Shown one piece after another: positions 45,549 through 57,381 of a stretch of DNA of 64,000 nt. Source of the stretch: Phyto melanocephala (Eukaryota > Arthropoda > Insecta > Diptera > Rhinophoridae). A model generated the notes under the pieces. That model had not been told where the DNA came from. It searched no databases and worked only from the letters and a program-made list of their open reading frames with translations. The first letter of the stretch is position 1; each line of letters opens with the position of its first letter. The stretch is from the NCBI GenBank assembly GCA_941918925.1, contig OW799234.1, positions 9,329,001 through 9,393,000 of the forward strand, read 5' to 3'. The translations under genes were made by a program, and so were the position numbers.

Positions 45549-46979
45549 AAAAGGGGGAAAATATTTGGTGTTGCAAAGAAGAGTTTTCGTTTTGTGGCCT
45601 TTAGGAGGCTCTAAGCATTTACATAAACATTCTGGAAATTTAAAAAAAAATTATTTATTGCCCTTTAGTCTTTCAAAATTCCACCCTTCATTTCTGACCT
45701 CCGACAGAAGACAACAAAACACTCCTTAATTATTTGTAACTTTAAAGGAGACACGATGTAACCCTTTAAATTTTCCCCACAATGTCAAAGTGTAGTCGTC
45801 TTTTTAATACATTCTTTGTACTGCTAATAAATCTTATTTTGGAGACATGCCAAAATGTCAATCATAATTTAATTGAATTAAAAAAACGTTGCTAAAAAGA
45901 TGAGTGTGTTGTGCACTCGTATAAAAGCGTAAACGTAATGCAAAGTTAATTTTCACAGAAAAAATCTCTAAAATAGACAAGAGAATGCATAACTAATTAA
46001 AATAAAAATATTAAATTTTTTTATTAACACATAGATAATTTCACCCCGACAATGTCTGTACACAAGACATGAAACGCTTGAATAGTTAGAAAATAAACGC
46101 AATCAGCCAGCGTCAAATTCCATGCACCAGTTGTAGAACAACATTTACATAAAGATTAAGCAGCACAAATAGTGTGGATGCTAAAATAGATTTCAGGAAA
46201 AAAAACGGGAGAATGATAAAAATTAAAAAACAAAAACACGCACAAACAAACTTTTGTGACATAATGCGTACGTGCCAGAGACACATTTGAATACTTTGAG
46301 CGCTTTCAACAAAAATTAGCGTTGACAAGCTTTATGTGAATTAAGATTTTAGTTTTAAATGTTTTTTGTTTTCTTTTTGTTTTTAAGACTTGATCGTTTT
46401 GATTCATATAAATGTTGAATATGTAAAAGGGTGTGTATGTTTATGTTTTACAGTAGACTTCTTTGTTTTATTAACTTTACGCCTGGCGCTTCAATTTCAC
46501 TATCTTATAAAGTGTATCTGCGGAAATCTGGCAATCTAGGTTTCACATTTAGCTGCCGGTTCACATCAAAGTTATATTTTATATAGAAAAAGAATACAGT
46601 GGAGAGGAAAATAAAAGCACAGATTACAAAAACAACATTAGAACACGGAAATGTACAGAAAACTCAAACGCTGTAGAAAAATTACTTTTCTATGTCGCAA
46701 TTTGCCAACAGATTACGTTTCTCCAAGAATTTTTAGCAGTTTCGACAGCGAAATTTATTAATAATTTGCTTTATTTCTCTCAGAGCGTTCTATGTATCAC
46801 TATCAAATGACACAACAGAACTGAGGCATGCCGAAATTAAAAAAAAATTGTCATAGAATTCAATCATCATATACAATATATTTTATTTTCACAACATATA
46901 TTCTTAAGCTCCCATTTTAAAGAATTCGTTGTTAACAATGTTATCATATTCCCGTAAAGTTTCATACATTTTGTAAACT
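45549..46979. other. AT-rich DNA, no gene seen
   Basis: The frame at 46113-46328 has no recognised domain. No repeat with clear ends was found. Confidence 0.5.
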
Positions 46980-47105
46980 AAGCCCAGCAAAAACTAGGTA
47001 ATGACTTGCTCCTACTAAACAACATACTTTTCAATGACTATTACATGTCGTCTGTCTTACTAAGAAGTGTTTTAGTAATGACTTGATCTATAATGTGATA
47101 CATAC
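46980..47105 (+). repeat. ~125-bp interspersed repeat, copy 1
   Basis: GCCCAGCAAAAACTAGGTAA, TGACTTGCTC, ACTAAACAACATA, CAATGACTATTACAT and TAGTAATGACTTGAT occur here and, in the same order on the minus strand, at 54465-54590. Only one end looks like a terminal repeat, so both copies may be solo ends of a longer element. Confidence 0.7.
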
Positions 47106-47329
47106 ATAAGTACTTAGTTCTTAGACATTTGCATAGATACACACACACAATAAAATTTCTTATTGCGAACTTTATTAAAAGCCATTAAAAATACATCAAC
47201 TTTTATAATTCTCACCTTAGAGCCATTATTACAACTTGCCGTTAGTTAAAGGCAGGATTTTGTCAGACCGATATACGGCTTTGCATTATAAAACCAAGTT
47301 TAAAGTTTAGAACATAATTTATATTACAA

Positions 47330-47720
47330 AATATAGCTTTAAGTAGAAAATTAATTTTTTAGTATAAATAACATTTTTAGTAGAAAATATATATTTGGTA
47401 CTAAAGAAAACTTTTAGAACAAAAAAATTTGAATACAAAATTAAATTTTAGTACAAAATAATTTTTTAACAAAATAAAATTTTAGTACCAAATAAAATTT
47501 TAGTATAAAATATAATTTTAGTACAAAATAAAATTTTAGTACAAAATATAATTTTAGTACAAAATAATTTTTTAACAAAATGCAATTTTAGTACACAATC
47601 ATTTTTTTAACAAAATACAATTTTAGTACAAAAAATTTAGTACAAATAATTCTTTTTAGACCAAATAAAATGTTTAATACCAAATCAAATTTAATACAAA
47701 ATAAAGTTTTCTATTGCATT
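47330..47720. repeat. Degenerate TTTTAGTACAAAATA minisatellite
   Basis: About 18-20 irregular units of 16-21 bp with the core AATTTTAGTACAAAATA. Units differ by substitutions and small indels. The same core recurs at 50.6-52.7 kb. Confidence 0.75.
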
Positions 47721-48959
47721 GAATTTTTGTGTCGGGGTTGTATTGTGTGAAATGTATTGGAATCACGGAAAAACTTAGTTTAGTAAAAAAATAAGAGTTA
47801 GGGCCTTTCTACTTGTAACCATCGATATAGTATTTGCAGCAAATGCTTCAACCAAGTTTTATATACCTAGAGACAATTTTTAGTACTAAATATAGTTTGA
47901 AATTACAAAAACATAGTTTTTTATACTTACACAATTTTTATTATATATATATTATATTATTTATTTTTATAATTCCAATCACTTTTTGCTAAATTTTTCC
48001 CCTCAACTGCAAAAAAAAAAGTGATGTGATGTGATGAAAGCTTATAACAACATTCACAGTCGCCGATGACAGTAGTGATGACAGATTTCTAAGAATTTTT
48101 AGTGTTTTGTGTTGAAAGCCGCGGCGCTACTGTTTTCTATCATGCATTACACAACTGATGACGCTTAAGATGGTTTTTATAGGCTGCAAAATAAACCACA
48201 AATCATACATTCATACATTATGTACATACATGTACATACATGTGAACCAAGGAATCATACAACAACTTGATTTTGTTTTTTTTTCTGCTCTGTCGGTTTA
48301 AAAACAATTCATCCCTAAACTTTCTACGAAAGGCTTAAAAACAGCAGCAGCAAAAAATAAAATGAAAGAGATGTGCTGCACATTGTTTTTAATTGAAACG
48401 CTAAAAAATTCTTTGAAATCTACAAGATGTTTACTTAGCGTTCCAAAGACAAACATACTTCTTGAATAAAATAAAAGTACGTAGCCGATGATTATGTTTT
48501 GCATTAGATGTTGAAATTATTTAGAAAAAAAATTAGTGAGTGCTATGCTATGCAGTCGGGTTAATCGATTAAAGTTTAAATAATTAGTAGCTATACCGGA
48601 AGAAATTGTGCAGTCGGTTTGAAGATGGGTAATGGTTTGTTTATGGATTGCAACTGAACTTTAGTTGCTTTGCAAGGTGGCAACTGCAATTTCTTGGTTG
48701 CCCAATATTCATATGAAATTGACAGCTGTTAGTTGCCAGCTGCCATTTGTAATGCAGTTTTGGCAACTGGCAATGTAACTGAGGTTCGGTTGCTATTTAT
48801 AATCGACCTATAAAACTTAATGTAACTTTTTTCTACTACTTAGCTTAAAGCTTAATTTATTAGCATTAAAAGCTTAAAGCTTAGTTTATTAGCCTTAAAA
48901 TGCTTAAAGCTTGGTTATGATATCATATAGCATTCATTTTTATTTTTAGAATTATGTTT
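47721..48959. other. AT-rich DNA, no gene seen
   Basis: It contains 'gcaactg'-rich sequence at 48640-48790 and a short tandem repeat at 48841-48915. The frame at 48298-48504 has no domain. Confidence 0.5.
48841..48915 (+). repeat. Three tandem ~28-bp units (GCTTAAAGCTTAGTTTATTA)
   Basis: The motif GCTTAAAGCTT recurs three times with TTTATTAGC between the units. Confidence 0.7.
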
Positions 48960-49398
48960 GGCATTTGCAAAGTGAGACGCTATAAGTTCGATCAAAATTA
49001 GAAAATTTTAAAAACTTACTTCAAAATTAGAGTCTTTAACGCAAACTGTAAAAAATTCAAGTGGAAAAATTTTGTTGAGAGGCCTTAGTTTTTGCGTCAA
49101 TTTGTGAAGCGAGTTTATGAAAATGAATCGTTTTTGGACAAAACAAAACATGTACGTTCTTGTCCAGCGCGTTCAATTGAAAGCATTGAACATCATCGTT
49201 CTCAGGAACTGAAAATTTTTCGCACTTCTTTGAGAAAAAGAGTTGAGTTGTCGAGCCATTAGTGGTAGCCATTTGAATGATATTGTGTTCCATTCTTAAA
49301 TGACAAAGTTCAGCCTTTCCAATAAAACCAGAAATTTTAAAAAAATAATCAGTCCTTTTTTTATATCGGATTCAAATTTTTAATGACACGCCCTGTAC
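48960..49398 (+). pseudogene. Mariner-like element, core-deleted, with 3' terminal end
   Basis: The plus strand reads CPARSIESIEHHRSQELKIF and RTSLRKRVELSS (the N-terminal 'RSARS.ENI...SLRRRSQEL.LS' stretch), then directly SGSHLNDIVFHS and a stop (the 'GGHLNDIVFH' C-terminus). The catalytic domain between them is missing. The right end, read inward on the minus strand, is TACAGGGCGTGTCATTAAAA, a mariner-like terminus. An opposite-strand frame (49057-49293) is a shadow. Confidence 0.65.
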
Positions 49399-50554
49399 AA
49401 ATATAATTTGAAAATAAAGAAAATAAATAAAGAAATAAATAAGCAACGGCGAATTGATACAACAAAGCAACTTTTAAGGAGATGTTTTGTGTTAAGGCAA
49501 ATTCGTATATCAGGGATGGAAAAGTTGTTATGACATATTAAATATAATGAAATTTGATTAAAAACGGATATATATTTTTCAAACACATTATAAATGACGC
49601 AAAAGCAATAAATATATATAAATTTAGTTTATTTATTATCAAATAATACCGAAGCCAAAATCACATTTTCCTTCCCTGCATTAGTAAACGAAATCAAGGT
49701 AAATTCAACCAATTTTAACAAAAAGTTTCCCCATCAGCTGGGCTGATAATTACACCTGTATGAATTCGCCTTGGAACTTATTATATCGAAAGACTTTAAA
49801 TATAAAAAAAGACTTTTCAATATAAATTAAATTACTTTTAATTGTCAAAGAAATTTTTAACATTTTTTAAAAAGCTTGCGGCCACTTTCGTAATAAATTT
49901 TTAAATTTCCCAAAGTTTAATTAAACGAATTTTGTATCACAATTTTGTTGAAAAACCTTTAATAAACTTAATTCATTGTGAAATTGGGGGTTAGAAAAGA
50001 CGTCATCACTTACACTTACACTCACATTTTTATGTCTTAATTCCAACACTTTTAACTCATTTCCTTTTAGCAACCAATCAATAATAATAATAATAATAAT
50101 GGCGACAACTTTTAAAGCACCATCATCTCTTCATCTTGTTCATCTTATTTATATCACAAGCCAAGTGTTCTGTTTTTTTTCTATTTTCTAAAAAGAAAGA
50201 AAAAAAGGATACACTTAACGACAACTACCAGAGAAAAAATCAAAATTGCAAGTGAGTACTCATGCATTTAATTAAATCTTTTTGAAGCTTTAAAGCCAAT
50301 GATTGAATAAAAATGGAATTACTGATGATGGCAGCAGAAAATACCATTAAAAAAATTTAAATAGAGAAGTGAGAATTTAACGGATTTGTCAACAAACGGT
50401 GTTGTATTTATGTATGACAACCGGCTGCTTATTACGCTGGCTGATCAAAGCCACAACTTAATTTATGAAATTATTTTGCCTGTTAGGTTGGTAACGTATC
50501 GCAAGAAAGGGTGAGGATACGTTAGACAAATTTATTAAGGAAACGATTTGTAAA
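49399..50554. other. AT-rich DNA, no gene seen
   Basis: An AAT microsatellite lies at ~50081-50100. The frame at 49380-49586 shows no domain. Confidence 0.5.
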
Positions 50555-51066
50555 AGTGTTTGTTATAAAATTGAAATTTTTACTTGAAAATGTAGTTTTT
50601 AATATAAAACCAAATAATATGAAACGAGAAAGAAAAAGAAAAAGCTGCTTGAAAACATAGTTTATGTTAAAAACTTAAAGTATTTGCTCAAGTAAATTTT
50701 TAATACAAACCATAGTGTTTAGTACAAGATGAAGGTTTTGTCTATAAAGTCAGTTTTTTTAGGTTGCTGCTACGAGCCGTGGGGTATTTCAGCTTATGGT
50801 TCAGTCTGACCTCAGATCACTCCGAGAGTTTATCCACTATATGTTTGCCCAGTCGAAATTCATATAGGGGGTGACATAATTATTAGTTTTTGCTAACAAA
50901 GTTTTTAGTACAAAACTTTTATACCACAAACGAAACACGACTTAGAATTTTAAAGAAAAAAAATTTGTACTAAAGGTAGAGCACAAAAGCAGAAAATCTA
51001 GTTATCTAGTTTTATCTTATAAAATATAAGTCAGTTTTAAATTATCTGTAGTAAAATAAATCTTAA

Positions 51067-51219
51067 GGCCGAGGCCACGCAATGAGCGGCAAAGCGGTGA
51101 GCGGTTAGCGGCAAAAAATTAAAACATATGGAATACTACTGAAGTAACCACGCTCCTCAGGAATAGAACCTGTTCTAATTCAAACTCGCCGTTTTGCCGC
51201 TCATTGCGTGGCCTCGGCC
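51067..51219. mobile_element. 153-bp MITE, PIF/Harbinger-like TAA duplication
   Basis: GGCCGAGGCCACGCAATGAG, continuing CGGCAAAGCGG, is inverted at the right end (CCGTTTTGCCGCTCATTGCG then TGGCCTCGGCC). TAA flanks both sides (51064-51066 and 51220-51222). The very GC-rich ends in AT-rich DNA make the limits clear. No coding. Confidence 0.85.
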
Positions 51220-51535
51220 TAAGAGTAGCACAACGTTTTTGCTACATAATTTTTAGAACATAAATTAGTTTTGTGTAAAAGAAATCTGTTTAAAAAAAAT
51301 TTAATTTTCGAAACACAATTTTCTTTTAGGCGGAGGAAGTAGTTTTCGAAACAAACATATGTTTAAGTACAAAAATTATTTCTTTCTACAATTCGTAGTT
51401 TTTTGTTAAAAATTTAATTTTTTTTCTTAAATTTCAAATAGTGGTTTTAGAACGAAACACAATTTTTGCCCCAAAACTGATACCTAATTTTTACTAAAAA
51501 TTTTTCTATAAATAACTTTTGTTTTTATTTATAAA

Positions 51536-52181
51536 CTAGCTAATACCCGGTGTGCTTCGCCACCCCAAATTTTAGTATTTAATTCATATAGCAGGTGCCA
51601 CGCCCACTATTGTTAATGCACCCATTTGTTTCCATAAATGTTTATTTGAATATCAAAGTTGCTTTTGCAAAATTTTAGTACTCTAATCGATATCGTTTTC
51701 CAGATATACGAATTTTAATATTTAATTCATATGGCAGGTGCCACGCCCACTATTGTTAATGCACCCATTTTTTCCATAAATGTTTATTTGAATATTAAAG
51801 TTGCTTTTGCAAAATTTTAGTACTCTAATCGATATTGTTTTTCAAATATACGAATTTTAGTATTTAATTCATGTGGCCACGCCTACTATTGCAAGTCCGC
51901 CTTTTCTTTACCCAAATGTTCGTCTGGTTGTCAAAGTTTACCGTACTTAATTTGAAGACTCTAGCTGCATTAACTTTCGTGATATATAATATTTAATACT
52001 TATTCTTTAATAGGGCGTGGCACGCCGCCCACTTACAATTTCAAACCAAAGTATAGCCTATAGTTCCTTCCAGACATACAGAAAGATTCTGTGAAAATTT
52101 CAAGGAAATCTGTCCAGCCGTTTAATCGTCTATAAAGCACAAACAAACATACAAACACACATTGATTTTTATATATATAGA
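51536..52181 (-). mobile_element. Non-autonomous Helitron, family B
   Basis: Read on the minus strand it starts TCTATATATATAAAAATCAA and ends ACACCGGGTATTAGCTAG, inserted between A and T. Inside, two ~145-bp units with GCCACGCCCACTATTGTTAA and a third partial one are in tandem. It differs from family A in sequence, including its 3' hairpin region, but has the same design. Confidence 0.85.
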
Positions 52182-52710
52182 TTAAGCTTTAATAAAAAAA
52201 GAATTTTTAACACATTTCTTAGCTCTTATTACAAACCTTAGGCTTACAAACTACTTTGAGGGTGAAAAGTAGAAATTAGTACAACCTGTAGTTTTATGTA
52301 GGAAATTTATATTTTTTAACCAAATCAAGTTTTTAGTATAAAACATAATTTTTAGCAATCAAAAATTCTGCATTTTATAGCTTAAGTAGAAAATTTCTTT
52401 TTAATAAAAAAATTTAATTTATAGTGTAAAGAGTAGCTTTTTATATAAATCTTATATATAAGTACAAAAAGGTGGTTTTTAGCATAAAAATATTTTTTAG
52501 TACAGAAAATATTTTTAGTACAAAAGGTAGTTTTTAGTACGTAACTTAGTTTACAGTACAATTTTTAATTTCTGGTACCAATAAAAATATGATGTATAAA
52601 GATACTTAATTTTGGTACAAAATTTATTTTTGCACAAAACTTTTTTAAGTAAAAAAAATCTAGATTTAAATAGTATGTATTTAGTACAAATAAAATTTTT
52701 TAGCACACCT

Positions 52711-53024
52711 TTTTTCCAAAACTAATGCTAAATAAACTATTGTAATATTTGAGTGTGTTTAAATAAATATACATATCTGTTATAACGTTAATTTCAAGAG
52801 TGCCGATTATTATTTGCAATTAAAAGAATCCCACTTTATTTTAATGAAAAAAAAAATATATAAACATTTGTTTTTTTATCGGGATAAACGTAACAATATT
52901 TACTTAGTTCTGGAGAAAAATGTTTGCATTTGATTAGGTGCGAAATTCAAATAATTTTATTTAAAACTCATATATCAAAAGCACAATAAACTCGTATGTT
53001 CGCGTTAAATTTCAAATTTGATCA
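52711..53024. other. AT-rich DNA, no feature seen
   Basis: Nothing recognised. Confidence 0.5.
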
Positions 53025-53415
53025 AATTTATATGGGTCTTTCAAGACAAGCAAAACCCTAAAGAAGTCATTCTGAATCAATGTACTTTAAAGTAAATGAT
53101 TATCTGTTTTTTTTTTCAGAAGAACTGGACCTGTCTCAATCGTACCACATGTGCAACGCAGAACGGTAACTTCCAAATGGTACAGAACCATGGTTCGCCA
53201 GAATTCTTCAGAGAAATAATACAAACGCTTTTCGACACCTGATGAATTGGTTAATGGTTAACCTAAATCGAAATGAAAAAAATGCTCCAAAAATTTCTTA
53301 ACAGGTATGCAAAAGTATTTAGAGATTATTTTGAAATGCCATTAAGCAATTTTCAATGATAAATGTTGTTATCTCTAATTCCGAAATATAAAAGGCATCA
53401 CTCGTATGTGTTCTT
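53025..53415 (+). pseudogene. Mariner (irritans-like) relic, core-deleted
   Basis: Readings in order: FQDKQNPKEVI (the 'VFQDEPNPTKV' block), FFRRTGPVSIVPHVQRRTVT with SKWYRTM (the 'FF.KTGHVATVPLEQRRTVNSEWY' block), then directly RFSTPDELVNG (the 'RFSTPEEAVDAF' block) and a weak match to the C-terminus. The region holding the second and third catalytic acids is deleted. The right end AATTCCGAAATATAAAAGGC resembles the terminus of the element at 59812-60706. Confidence 0.75.
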
Positions 53416-53579
53416 TTTATAAACCTATTCTGTACGTCACTGTCAATTCAAAATACCAAGTTAAGCACGCATGTTCGTTAAGTGGTTTGACAGCTATCAG
53501 CTGATTTTTTTATTTTAATTGTCGGATTTAATATCCATATACAAATTATTTATTGTCTCCAAGTATTCCATCGCCACTT

Positions 53580-53620
53580 AGGTTAGGTTAGGTTAGGTTG
53601 AAAAGGAGGGGTATAAAAGC
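53580..53620 (-). mobile_element. 41-bp LINE tail insertion with 12-bp target duplication
   Basis: The minus strand reads GCTTTTATACCCCTCCTTTT then CAACCTAACCTAACCTAACCT, the very 3' end of the LINE family at 16327-16970. The perfect direct repeat ccatcgccactt flanks it at 53568-53579 and 53621-53632. This is a complete target-primed insertion of only the extreme tail. Confidence 0.9.
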
Positions 53621-53639
53621 CCATCGCCACTTTAATGTC

Positions 53640-54464
53640 ATGCATAAAAAAAAAAAAATGCCACTTAGGACGTAAGACGAATTCTATGTGCCGTGGCTTT
53701 TATTTTCAACCGTTTGCTGTGGCCTCGATTGTCTTACTACATTGATTACGAGCATATTGCTTTAATCTATTGTCAGCTACCTTAAAATGAGCCTCAAATT
53801 TAGCAATTAAATTACGCACAGCGTTCACCGAAGAAGCCTAATTACGAGAAAAATCTTATCGAACTTAATGAAAATTTTTGAAATTTAAATTTATTGCTCA
53901 CGATTGTAACGCACCATTAATAAAATATATCCAGTAAGTACTTAATAAATATCAAATAATGACAGCTTAATACATCAGTGGAAAGTCAAACTACTTCAAA
54001 ATAAAACAGAACCACCGCAGCTAAGACTCTGATTACAAAATAATGAGTTGAATGTACAGTTATTCACTTTTTACTTACTTCACTAAATACGATGTCATTG
54101 GAGGCAAGTACTTACCACGCTCGCTTACAAATAGGGACTAAAAATAAGAACTTACCACCCTCACTTACAAATAGGGTTTCGTATAAGTACTATCGCTTAT
54201 AAATAAGGACTTAAATAAGTACTTACTTTTGTAGCAATAAATAAGTACTTGATTTTAATAACCTAAATAACGTTCAGTTCTTTTAGGGGTGAAAATTCGG
54301 TTTGATTATTCTCTGATACGTTAATTTGAAATCAAAAAATCAGTGAAAATCTATAAGTCATCACTTTGTTGATGAAATGCTTTGTTGCTGTTGTCAAAAT
54401 AATTATTACTTCTACCCTAAGCGTATTAAACTAAATGAGAATTATAAAAAGTTATGTATTCGAA
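53640..54464. other. AT-rich DNA with AAGTACTTA-type repeats
   Basis: At ~54105-54250 blocks such as AAGTACTTACCACGCTCGCT, GCTTACAAATAGGGACTA and CTTACAAATAGGGTTT recur as imperfect ~40-bp tandem units. No gene seen. Confidence 0.5.
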
Positions 54465-54590
54465 AGGCACACATTATAAATCAAGTCATTACTAAAATAC
54501 TTCTTAAGACGACAGACGATATGTAATAGTCATTGAAAAATATGTTGTTTAGTAAGAGCAAGTCATTACCTAGTTTTTGCTGGGACTATT
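54465..54590 (-). repeat. ~125-bp interspersed repeat, copy 2
   Basis: Reverse-orientation partner of 46980-47105, with the same block order and ~85-90% identity by eye. Confidence 0.7.
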
Positions 54591-54703
54591 TATCACTAAT
54601 AGAACTTTAAGAAAACAAAAGAGAGATTTATACCTCTTAACACCAAAACGAATATGTTTTCTTTATATGCAGCACTTTACTTTGTAGTACCTTATATTTA
54701 GTA

Positions 54704-55303
54704 CTACAAACGCCCGGCGCGCGTTGCTACGCCCCTTAATGAATAAAAATGCGTTCTGAATTTAAATTGAATATCAAGTGCAAAAAACTACAAATTATAA
54801 CTTTTTTTAATGGGCGTGGCACTGCCCACTTTTCAAATCACGAAACTGTATAGTCATGACAGCTCGATATGTGTGCAAAGTTTCAGAAAAATCGGTGAAG
54901 ATTAAGTAGCTAAAAATGATAACTTTTTTTATGGGGGTGGCACTGCCCACTTTTCAAATCACGAAACTGTATAGTCATGACAGCCAAATATGTGTGCAAA
55001 GTTTCAGAAAAATCGGTCCAGTGCAAGTACCTCAAAATTATAACTTTTGTTATGGCCGTGCCACTGCCCACTTTTCTAATCACGAAATTATACAGTTATG
55101 ACAGGTCAATATGTGTGCAAAGTTTCAGAAAAATCGGTCAAGTGCAAGTAGCTGAAAATGATAACTAATTTTTATGGACGTGGCCCCACCAACTTTTTGG
55201 CACCCATAAACACTCCCTGGAATGTGTACAACAACTTGCCAAAGTTTGAGTCCGATCGGTTTTACAGTTTCGGAAACACACACAGAGTTTCAATTTTATA
55301 TTA
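54704..55303 (-). mobile_element. Non-autonomous Helitron, family A, third copy
   Basis: Minus-strand relative of 7797-8668: diverged 5' end with GTTTCGGAAACACACACAGA seen from the plus side, three to four ~122-bp units (starting near 54808, 54930 and 55052) and the GC-rich 3' end CGCCCGGCGCGCGTTGCTAC. Both termini are altered, so the limits are approximate. Open frames at 54916-55168 are the repeat unit read twice. Confidence 0.8.
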
Positions 55304-56270
55304 GTAACTTATATTTAGTATAAAATACCAATTCCCAACAAGACAACAATTCTCATTCAAATTGTGCGGTTCTTTACTCCCACTACAATCTAGTTAATTG
55401 AAACGTTCTTGTCAAATTAACCCTAATACACCAGCAGCAGCAGAAAATAGAATTCATTGGCATTCCAGGAAGAAGTGGCAAACATGAAAGCTTTTATAAA
55501 AATCATTTGAATAAATTAGAATGAAGATGAGCACTTAGACATAACGCTCTTCCTAAATAAGTCAATCGATTCTTTTGACATAATTATTTTTATTATTTAT
55601 TTTTTTATACTCTTTTTTTTAAATTCTCTTGCCAGGCATATTCAGTAACTTAAATTGAATCACATAAATTTCTTATGTGATTATTTTTGATTTTTGTTAT
55701 GAGTTTTCTGAGTATTTTTTTATTATTTTTTTTTTATACGTTTTTTTTCATCTTGTTCGTCTTTGTATTTGTATGTATGTATGGATGTAGTAGGTATCTG
55801 AAATTATTAAGCTTAATAATCTTAATTGAACATTCATTCAGAAAAGCCAACAAGTTGGTGGTCTACAATCTTTAACCAGTTCCAGTATTTCTTTAATTTT
55901 TTTGTCGTGTTTTCTTCAAGTTTTTTGATTTTTATTATTTTTTGTTATTCAAATGTCTCATCTTTTTAAGTGAGCTATTGTGTGCCGTTCGTTCGTTCGT
56001 TCGTTTCGTTTCCTTTTATTCATATTCGACTTTTACCACCATCATAGTGGGTGAATGAGTGAGACGCGTTTTATATGTCCATCAGCAAATTAAGTTCAAT
56101 TATTTTAATGTCATAACATCATAAATTGCTGCCAGAGAATAAATAACAACAACAAAAAATATAACAAGTACGAAAAAACATCACAACTGCTTAGAGGGCA
56201 AATAAGTACGTACAATGCAATATATTGAATGGATGTACACACACAGAAACAACTGCACACATATAGAAAT
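55304..56270. other. AT-rich DNA, no gene seen
   Basis: A (TTCG)n microsatellite lies at ~55989-56008. Poly-T-rich frames at 55687-55875 are composition artefacts. Confidence 0.5.
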
Positions 56271-56593
56271 AACAAGTAAGAGCGCTATATTCGGCCGTGC
56301 CGAATCTTATATACCCTTCACAACGTGTAGTCATGCAATAACAGTAGTTTGTGTCACCATTCATCCCATATGAAATACGTACATACATATATAAAAACAT
56401 CCCATTGTAAAATTATAAGTTCACGTATGTATGTTAAAAAAACGAAAAAAAAAAAAAAATTTAAAAAAAATTTAAAAAACAAATTTTTTAAAAAATTTAA
56501 AAAAAAAAATTATTATATATAATTATAATTATTATATATAAAACAAAAAAAATAAAAAAAAAAAATTAAAAAAAAAATAATAATAAAAATATA
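56271..56593 (+). mobile_element. DINE-1-like repeat, 5' unit of a triple array
   Basis: It has the head AACAAGTAAGAGCGCTATAT, the stem, TATACCCTTCAC, CCATTCATCCCATATGAAAT, then the A/T-only tract. It stops where the next head begins. Confidence 0.75.
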
Positions 56594-57381
56594 AACAAGT
56601 AAAAGCGCTATATTCGGCCGTGCCGAATCTTATATACCCTTCACAACGTATAGTCATGCAATAACAGTAAATTCACGTATGTATGTTAAAAAAAAACAAA
56701 AAAAATAAAAAATAAAAAAAAAATTTAAAAAAATAAAAATTTAAAAAAAAAATTAAAAAAAAAAAATTATTATATACATATATAATATATATAAAACAAA
56801 AAAAAAATAAAAAAAAATTTAAAAAAAAAAATTAAAAAAAAATAATAATAAAAATATATATAATATATTAAATAAAAAATAAAAAAAAAAAATAAAAAAA
56901 AAATTAAAAAAAAAAATTTTATAAAAATTAAAAAAAAAATTTTTTTGGCTCAGCTGGGATTTGATGTCACGTTTTCTCTAACCAGTATACACGTTTGTAT
57001 GTATGCATGTTGTTGTTGTAATGTTGTTTTTGTGAAAAGAAAATCGAGGTGGTCGTGGGTTTTTGCTCATATCTCAGTTGTTTATGTACCGATGTTTCTG
57101 ATTTTCAATACCGATCTACTCCCGAATATTTCTGATATTTTAATACCTTACCCGGGTCCAACCTATGTCGGGGGGCTTCAAAAAGTTGATTTCAACATAC
57201 ACACGGACAGACGGTCAGACGGACAGACGGACAGACGGACAGACTGACAGGGCTTAATCGACTTCCCTATTCATAAGCTTTCAGAAAATATATACTTTAT
57301 GGGGTCGGAAATGAAAATTGTAGAAATTTCACACGGAATGACAAACCTATATATACCCTTTTTCACTGTGTGAAGGGTATA
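56594..57381 (+). mobile_element. DINE-1-like repeat, complete middle unit
   Basis: It runs from head to terminal hairpin in full, with an unusually long A/T-only tract (~56690-56940) and a (GGACAGAC)n run. The open frame at 56945-57247 matches the one at 38265-38561 because both are the same repeat. Confidence 0.8.

Larger units (their letters stand above)
50555..52710. repeat. Degenerate TTTAGTACAAAA-type repeat domain with insertions
   Basis: Scattered 'ttttagta(c)aaa' units cover 50555-51000, 51225-51530 and 52190-52710. They are interrupted by a MITE (51067-51219) and a Helitron (51536-52181). They resemble the tighter array at 47330-47720. Confidence 0.55.

Noticed and set aside
53580..53600. 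(TTAGG)n run resembling the insect telomere repeat
   Set aside because: It is the reverse of the (CCTAA)n tail of the LINE family, flanked by a target duplication. Flies also lack TTAGG telomeres. The same applies to 42655-42670.
54916..55168. Two overlapping 60-codon frames with similar sequences
   Set aside because: They are the Helitron 122-bp unit read in successive copies.
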